The notes beneath the pieces are model-generated. The model was not told the origin of the DNA. It made no database searches and worked only from the letters and a program-made list of their open reading frames with translations. Shown here one piece after another: positions 32,145-36,143 of a DNA stretch of 36,143 bases. Positions within the stretch are counted from its first letter, which is position 1. Each line of letters opens with the position of its first letter. The position numbers were made by a program, and so were the translations under genes. Origin of the DNA: an uncultured Prevotellaceae bacterium. GTDB taxonomy: Bacteria; Bacteroidota; Bacteroidia; Bacteroidales; Bacteroidaceae. The DNA is taken from contig ONYA01000031.1 in the NCBI GenBank assembly GCA_900321965.1, forward strand, positions 1-36,143, given 5' to 3'.

Positions 32145-33224
32145 CTATCCCACTTTATAATACACCACCGTCTTTTCCCTCAAATCATTGCGACCAGTCA
32201 CTTGGCTGATGTAATCGAATATCAGGTGATTCCAGTCTTTGGGCTTCATGCTGGCATAACGTTCTTGGAACATTGAGACACATATTGACATGATGTTCTT
32301 CATCATTGATCCGCCATCTATCTCCATTAGGTTGTGAATCAGGCGGCGAAGATCTTCGTCGTTATTCACATCACGTAGCATAGATGACTCTGCCTGCATC
32401 ATTATTGTCGTGGCGGCCTTCCTCCTATACTGAGGCTTTACCTCATGCATTTGCTGTTGCTTGGCCAAAATCCCTTTTAACTCCTCAATCGTATAAGGTG
32501 GATTTTTCCTGTGTAGCATATAGTGGCAGTTGGGGCAAACTGGTGCCAAATCCGTATCTACGTTCAATTCGTATTCTTGACCAATAGTAGAAATAGGTGT
32601 CAGATGATGAACATGGATAAAGTTCTTGCCTATTTCCCCATAAGTAGCCTCAAAGTCACGTCCACATACCAGACATTGATAGCCTTTCTTAGCAACGCAT
32701 TCCTTACGAGCCTTTTGGTTGCGCTCATACTTGTTGACATTCACCTTCATCAAAGCCCCTTCGTAGAGTTTCTCGTCATCCTCAGGATAATCCACATCGT
32801 AGACATCATCGTTTATCATCTGATGAGGATGCAACAGGAAATCGAGCAAATCACCATCCTTTATTTCTCTTACACTTCGAGGATCCCCCTGATAGCCATG
32901 TTCATGCAGATGGTGCAGTGAGAGGATATCGTCCTCATATTCCTCTATCAGTTTCAGCCTGGCATAAAATGACACGATTCCACTATAATATTGGTCTTTA
33001 TCAGTCCAAAAAGTTTCCTGTTCAAAGGCTTGGTCAAAAATCATCTTCGCCTTCAATACTTCCATCTTATAGCGGATGTGCTGTTCAGGCTTGGTCTTAT
33101 AGATGAACACGACATCACCTTCTGAGAACTTATCCGTTCTCCAGTCAGCCATTCCGTCTTGTGCTTCTATCGCATCACCAATGCGGAAAGTTCGGTCGTT
33201 GCTTGGGACTATCCAGTATTTCAT
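32145..33224 (-). CDS. EVE-domain HNH endonuclease (modification-dependent restriction enzyme candidate)
   Basis: 359 residues. The N-terminus (MKYWIVPSNDRTFRIGDAIE, then KFSEGDVVFIYKTKPEQHIRY) is an EVE/PUA-like domain at about 1-115, a fold that flips out and reads modified bases such as 5-methyl- or hydroxymethylcytosine. A linker leads to an HNH nuclease at about 175-245: CLVCGRDF (Cys184, Cys187), FIHVHHLTPIS (catalytic His206/207), DLAPVCPNCHYMLHRK (Cys230, Cys233, His234, His238). The layout resembles McrA-like and PUA-HNH type IV restriction enzymes. The last 100 residues are helical and unassigned. It follows the type III mod gene by 33 bases. Confidence 0.83.
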   Translation of the reverse strand: MKYWIVPSNDRTFRIGDAIEAQDGMADWRTDKFSEGDVVFIYKTKPEQHIRYKMEVLKAKMIFDQAFEQETFWTDKDQYYSGIVSFYARLKLIEEYEDDILSLHHLHEHGYQGDPRSVREIKDGDLLDFLLHPHQMINDDVYDVDYPEDDEKLYEGALMKVNVNKYERNQKARKECVAKKGYQCLVCGRDFEATYGEIGKNFIHVHHLTPISTIGQEYELNVDTDLAPVCPNCHYMLHRKNPPYTIEELKGILAKQQQMHEVKPQYRRKAATTIMMQAESSMLRDVNNDEDLRRLIHNLMEIDGGSMMKNIMSICVSMFQERYASMKPKDWNHLIFDYISQVTGRNDLREKTVVYYKVG

Positions 33225-33232
33225 AGTTAAAC

Positions 33233-33259
33233 GACAACTTTGACAACTCTGACAACTTT
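33233..33259. repeat. Three 9-bp direct repeats between mod and EVE-HNH genes
   Basis: GACAACTTT, GACAACTCT, GACAACTTT stand head to tail and fill almost the entire 33-base gap, overlapping the mod stop codon. Confidence 0.75.
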
Positions 33260-35897
33260 ATTCCATAATCAACACTTTCGTTGATTCCTCGCCAAACTGC
33301 GAGACCACACGTACTGCTATCTTCTTGCCCTTCTCGTATGGGATTGGCTCGCTTTTGAAGTCGTAAAGCGTATCCCAGATGTCTTCGTTAAACTCCAATC
33401 GGAGTGTGCGTTCTGCCTTCTTCTTGGCCAAGTCCTTCGCTACCGTATCAAGACCTTTGCGCCAAGCAGCGAAGTCTTTCTTATCGCCACCACAGAAATG
33501 GATGCTGCGAACCTTGAAGAGACCGCCTGTATAGTTGTCGTCCATCTCCCAATAGGCGATGTCGTTCACGTTGCGGGCTTTTACCTCATCTTGTATGGGG
33601 TCGTACATATCCATTCCGTTAATCTCTACATGACATTTGCCGTCGCCATCGTTCACCAAACTGATGTCAGGCTCACCGATGATGATAAACGAGCCGGCCT
33701 TCTTGTCTTTCTTCAGCAGACCGTCTTGCAGCAGATCGTCGCTCATGCGAACCTTCGACACTTGGAACGTACCAAAGTTATAGTCTTTGTTTTCGCCACT
33801 CTCAATGCTGTCCTCGAAAGAGAATCCAAGAATCACGAGCCAGTTCGATTCGTCCAGATGCTGGCGGAATGCACGAACAGCTTCATTCACAGCATGTTTG
33901 CTGACGGTTCCGAATTTGGGACCAATCATAAAGAACACGCAATGCTCCGTTCCATCCTCCTGCTTATAATAACCTTTGGCATTCAGATAAGGCTCGTCCA
34001 GATGTTCCATCGAGTGCATCACAGCCTGCTGCTGCTTCACACCATTACGAATACCGTTAGCCTTCAGGTTGTTAAAGATGCGCTCCGTAAAGGCTGCATA
34101 TTCGTCGTAGTCATTCTGCTTGTCATTCAAGCTATCAGGCGAACTGACATCAAGGCTCTGTAAGGTCTCGACTGTAAATGGACCACTCACGCGAATGCGT
34201 TTCTTATCCTCTTCTGGCTGGTCGTAAAGAGTTTCTTCATCAAAAGGCAAATCATTGGCCAAAGCCTTCAAGGTGATATGTGGCACTTTCTTATAGATAA
34301 AGCCTCTGCGGATATTGGGATTCTCGCTATCATCGTGAGTCTTGTAATAAGGGAAGAGTGCTGTCGTCAGTCGCTTCTTGGCGATATTCAATGCTATACG
34401 ACTTGTGTCTATGGTAATCCATCTGCGTCCCCATTTCTCTGAGATAAATGCAGTTGTTCCACTTCCGCATGTAGGATCGACAACGATATCACCAGGGTCT
34501 GTTGTCATAAGAATACAACGTTGGACAGTTTTAAGGGATGATTGAACAACATATATTTTATCCCCTGCTTGATTTTGGCCAACAGTATCAGTCCATACAT
34601 TGGATAACTGCTGAGCAGGGAAATCATCAAAATATCGAACATAACCAAGACCACCTTTTGAAGATTTATCAATTCGTCTTAGTTGTTTCAATCTATTTAT
34701 TCCTTTTTCGCTTGTCTTCCAACTTCCTCTAGCAATATTATATACATCTCCTTCAAATTCTATTGGGAAACGTGCATTTTCCCCTCCTGACTGAGAGGTT
34801 AAATCGCCCAATGCATAAACTTTAGAACCTTTGGGACGTTCGGAATAAACGAAGTCTTTGCCTTCTCTCTTTTCCCAATCTGCTATGGACATTCTTTCTC
34901 CTGACTCAAGTTCTATCTTTTTATATCCTGAGGCTCCTTCACCTCCAAATACCTTTGGAATGAATATCTTTCGGTATTTCAGTTGATTTTTATCTTTCGA
35001 ATACCATATTATATAATCTGCAACAGATGCAGGAGCAGTTAATTCTCCAGGACTACCTGCTCCAGTAGTCTTTTGATAAACTAATTGACTAACAAGGTTC
35101 TCACTCCCAAAGACTTCATCCATTAAACTACGGACAAGATGTACATTTTCGTCAGATATCTGTACAAAACAAGAACCACTTTCTGTTAAGAGTTCCCTTG
35201 CCATTATCAATCTATCACGTAGATAAGAAAGATAGCTGTGTATTCCTAATTCCCAAGTATCACGGTAAGCTTTTATCATTTCTGGTTCTCCTGAAACGTC
35301 TTTATCACTATTCCCTACCGAAGGCTTGTCTATATATATTTGCCAATTGCCCCCATACTTGATTCCATACGGTGGATCAAAGTAGATGCATTGCACTTGG
35401 CCTTTCATGCCCTCGCGATTCAGCAAAGAATTCATCACCAACAAGCTATCACCTTGAATCAGTCGATTCTGCCAGTTGTCGCTATGCTTGTAGTAACCAG
35501 CCAATCGTTCCAGTTCATCTTCTTGCTCTTCCTCAAAATCGCCAAACAAGTCGAGTTGTAACTTGGCACTCTCGCTCTTATGTTCATGCAGTTCATAAAG
35601 ACTATCGATGATGGCCTCCGGACGGATGTCCTCATGTTTATACAGGCTTCGGATGTCTGTACGCAGTTGGGGCATATAGTCAGGATTGTCCTCATCGTCG
35701 TTCTTATACTTGTTGAGCCAATAGAGTTCCGGGTCTCTGCCACGCTGGAACTCATGACGGAAGATGTCGTATTCACTTTGTTCTGGCATGCCACTAATAG
35801 CCATCTGTTCCTCTCCCTGATGGGCACTATCAGGAATAGCTGCACGCTTATCGTTGTGCATAATACTACTTACGGGGCGATTCTTATCGTATGTCAT
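33258..35897 (-). CDS. mod: Type III restriction-modification methyltransferase (Mod)
   Basis: 879 residues, longer than classical Mod (about 650), with a 140-residue N-terminal extension and a long C-terminus. The order of motifs is that of beta-class N6-adenine methyltransferases: catalytic FDPPYGIKYGG (DPPY at 174-177) first, then, after a target-recognition region (about 185-465), the SAM-binding DPTCGSGTTAF (474-484). Mod recognises a short asymmetric site and methylates one strand; with Res it restricts unmodified DNA. The start at 35897 overlaps the res stop (ATGA). The middle of the gene (about 34500-35340) is clearly more AT-rich than its flanks, suggesting that the recognition region was exchanged. 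Confidence 0.92.
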   Translation of the reverse strand: MTYDKNRPVSSIMHNDKRAAIPDSAHQGEEQMAISGMPEQSEYDIFRHEFQRGRDPELYWLNKYKNDDEDNPDYMPQLRTDIRSLYKHEDIRPEAIIDSLYELHEHKSESAKLQLDLFGDFEEEQEDELERLAGYYKHSDNWQNRLIQGDSLLVMNSLLNREGMKGQVQCIYFDPPYGIKYGGNWQIYIDKPSVGNSDKDVSGEPEMIKAYRDTWELGIHSYLSYLRDRLIMARELLTESGSCFVQISDENVHLVRSLMDEVFGSENLVSQLVYQKTTGAGSPGELTAPASVADYIIWYSKDKNQLKYRKIFIPKVFGGEGASGYKKIELESGERMSIADWEKREGKDFVYSERPKGSKVYALGDLTSQSGGENARFPIEFEGDVYNIARGSWKTSEKGINRLKQLRRIDKSSKGGLGYVRYFDDFPAQQLSNVWTDTVGQNQAGDKIYVVQSSLKTVQRCILMTTDPGDIVVDPTCGSGTTAFISEKWGRRWITIDTSRIALNIAKKRLTTALFPYYKTHDDSENPNIRRGFIYKKVPHITLKALANDLPFDEETLYDQPEEDKKRIRVSGPFTVETLQSLDVSSPDSLNDKQNDYDEYAAFTERIFNNLKANGIRNGVKQQQAVMHSMEHLDEPYLNAKGYYKQEDGTEHCVFFMIGPKFGTVSKHAVNEAVRAFRQHLDESNWLVILGFSFEDSIESGENKDYNFGTFQVSKVRMSDDLLQDGLLKKDKKAGSFIIIGEPDISLVNDGDGKCHVEINGMDMYDPIQDEVKARNVNDIAYWEMDDNYTGGLFKVRSIHFCGGDKKDFAAWRKGLDTVAKDLAKKKAERTLRLEFNEDIWDTLYDFKSEPIPYEKGKKIAVRVVSQFGEESTKVLIME

Positions 35898-36143
35898 AGT
35901 TGCTTGATTTTATCGTTTATGAGTTTTTCTAATTGGTCAATGTCTCTTACTTCCAGCAAGTCCCAAGTACCGTAAGTCTTAAGATTGTTGGCAGCAGGAA
36001 TCCAATAGTCTTTCAGATAGTGGCGCTTGGCTTCTTTGTTGCCAGACTTGTCGCTGTCGAAGTCTTCACACTCTACTATCAGGTTTATTCCCTTGACACG
36101 AACAATGAATGTTGGCTGATATTCCTTATTCTCATCACCAACG
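35894..36143 (-). CDS. res: Type III restriction endonuclease subunit (Res), C-terminal end only
   Basis: The last 83 codons of a gene that enters from the right edge. The segment matches the C-terminal nuclease region of type III Res proteins: EYQPTFIVRVKGINLIVECE, then KRHYLKDYWIPAANNLKTYG and the final TWDLLEVRDI strand. Res is the helicase-nuclease partner of Mod. The usual PD-(D/E)xK pattern (PDF...ExK) reads PTF...ECE here, so the catalytic Asp and Lys are not in their normal places. Helicase motifs lie outside the window. Stop and mod start overlap (ATGA), so this is an operon with mod. Confidence 0.75.
   Translation of the reverse strand, partial: VGDENKEYQPTFIVRVKGINLIVECEDFDSDKSGNKEAKRHYLKDYWIPAANNLKTYGTWDLLEVRDIDQLEKLINDKIKQL

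Overview
This window looks like chromosome from a Bacteroidota bacterium, most likely a Prevotellaceae gut or rumen organism. Three things point there. Most transcription units start at promoters of the Bacteroidetes type (TAnnTTTG, usually TACCTTTG or TATCTTTG). Several secreted proteins end in the Prevotella-style 'YDLxGR...KKG.YI...KVV' tail, and one ends in a gliding-motility (CHU_C) domain; both are type IX secretion (T9SS) signals. The housekeeping genes (uvrA, pepD, glmM, a DHH phosphoesterase, PorT-like barrels, an ECF sigma factor) also have Bacteroidales-like sequences. Calls come from reading motifs and known families; no database was searched.

Layout. 1-390 (-): 5' part of an ECF sigma factor gene. 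746-8332 (-): one tightly packed unit, read from the right: LysM/periplasmic-binding protein, PorT-like barrel, POT peptide transporter, NhaC antiporter, two secreted endonuclease/exonuclease/phosphatase-fold enzymes, a truncated thioredoxin-like remnant and a terminator. 8436-12095 (+): a T9SS type-B cargo protein and uvrA. 12210-13185: a small protein and a PorT-like barrel on opposite strands, with a hairpin terminator between them. 13186-13964: repeat-rich non-coding DNA, then a structured leader with a possible 31-residue ORF. 13965-16204 (+): FMN-binding protein, pepD, lipoprotein. 16331-16530: tRNA-Ser(GCT) and tRNA-Glu(CTC). 16593-21308 (+): 5'-nucleotidase, DHH phosphoesterase, DUF4827-like lipoprotein, glmM. 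21395-26415 (-): GH128-like secreted glucanase and SulP transporter. 26556-30831 (+): an alanine-rich lipoprotein, then an operon of a small tail-bearing secreted protein, a Cthe_2159-like beta-helix protein and a LytS-type histidine kinase. 30800-36143 (-): an AAA ATPase, a 37-residue ORF and a restriction cluster (EVE-HNH nuclease, type III Mod, 3' end of type III Res).

The least ordinary features are of two kinds. First, short repeats sit in frame inside conserved genes. A GC-rich palindrome of about 35 bp occurs twice in uvrA (once per orientation) and once in glmM. An AT-rich repeat built from AATGAGAA units occurs in the uvrA inter-domain linker, in the SulP transporter and across the nhaC/phosphatase junction, where it supplies the hydrophobic core of a signal peptide. 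Second, the right end carries a defence island in which a modification-dependent EVE-HNH nuclease follows a type III mod gene that has an AT-rich recognition region and an atypical nuclease motif in its Res partner. The structured leader before the FMN-binding gene and the 13.4-13.7 kb repeat block are the best places to look for uncatalogued regulatory or mobile DNA.
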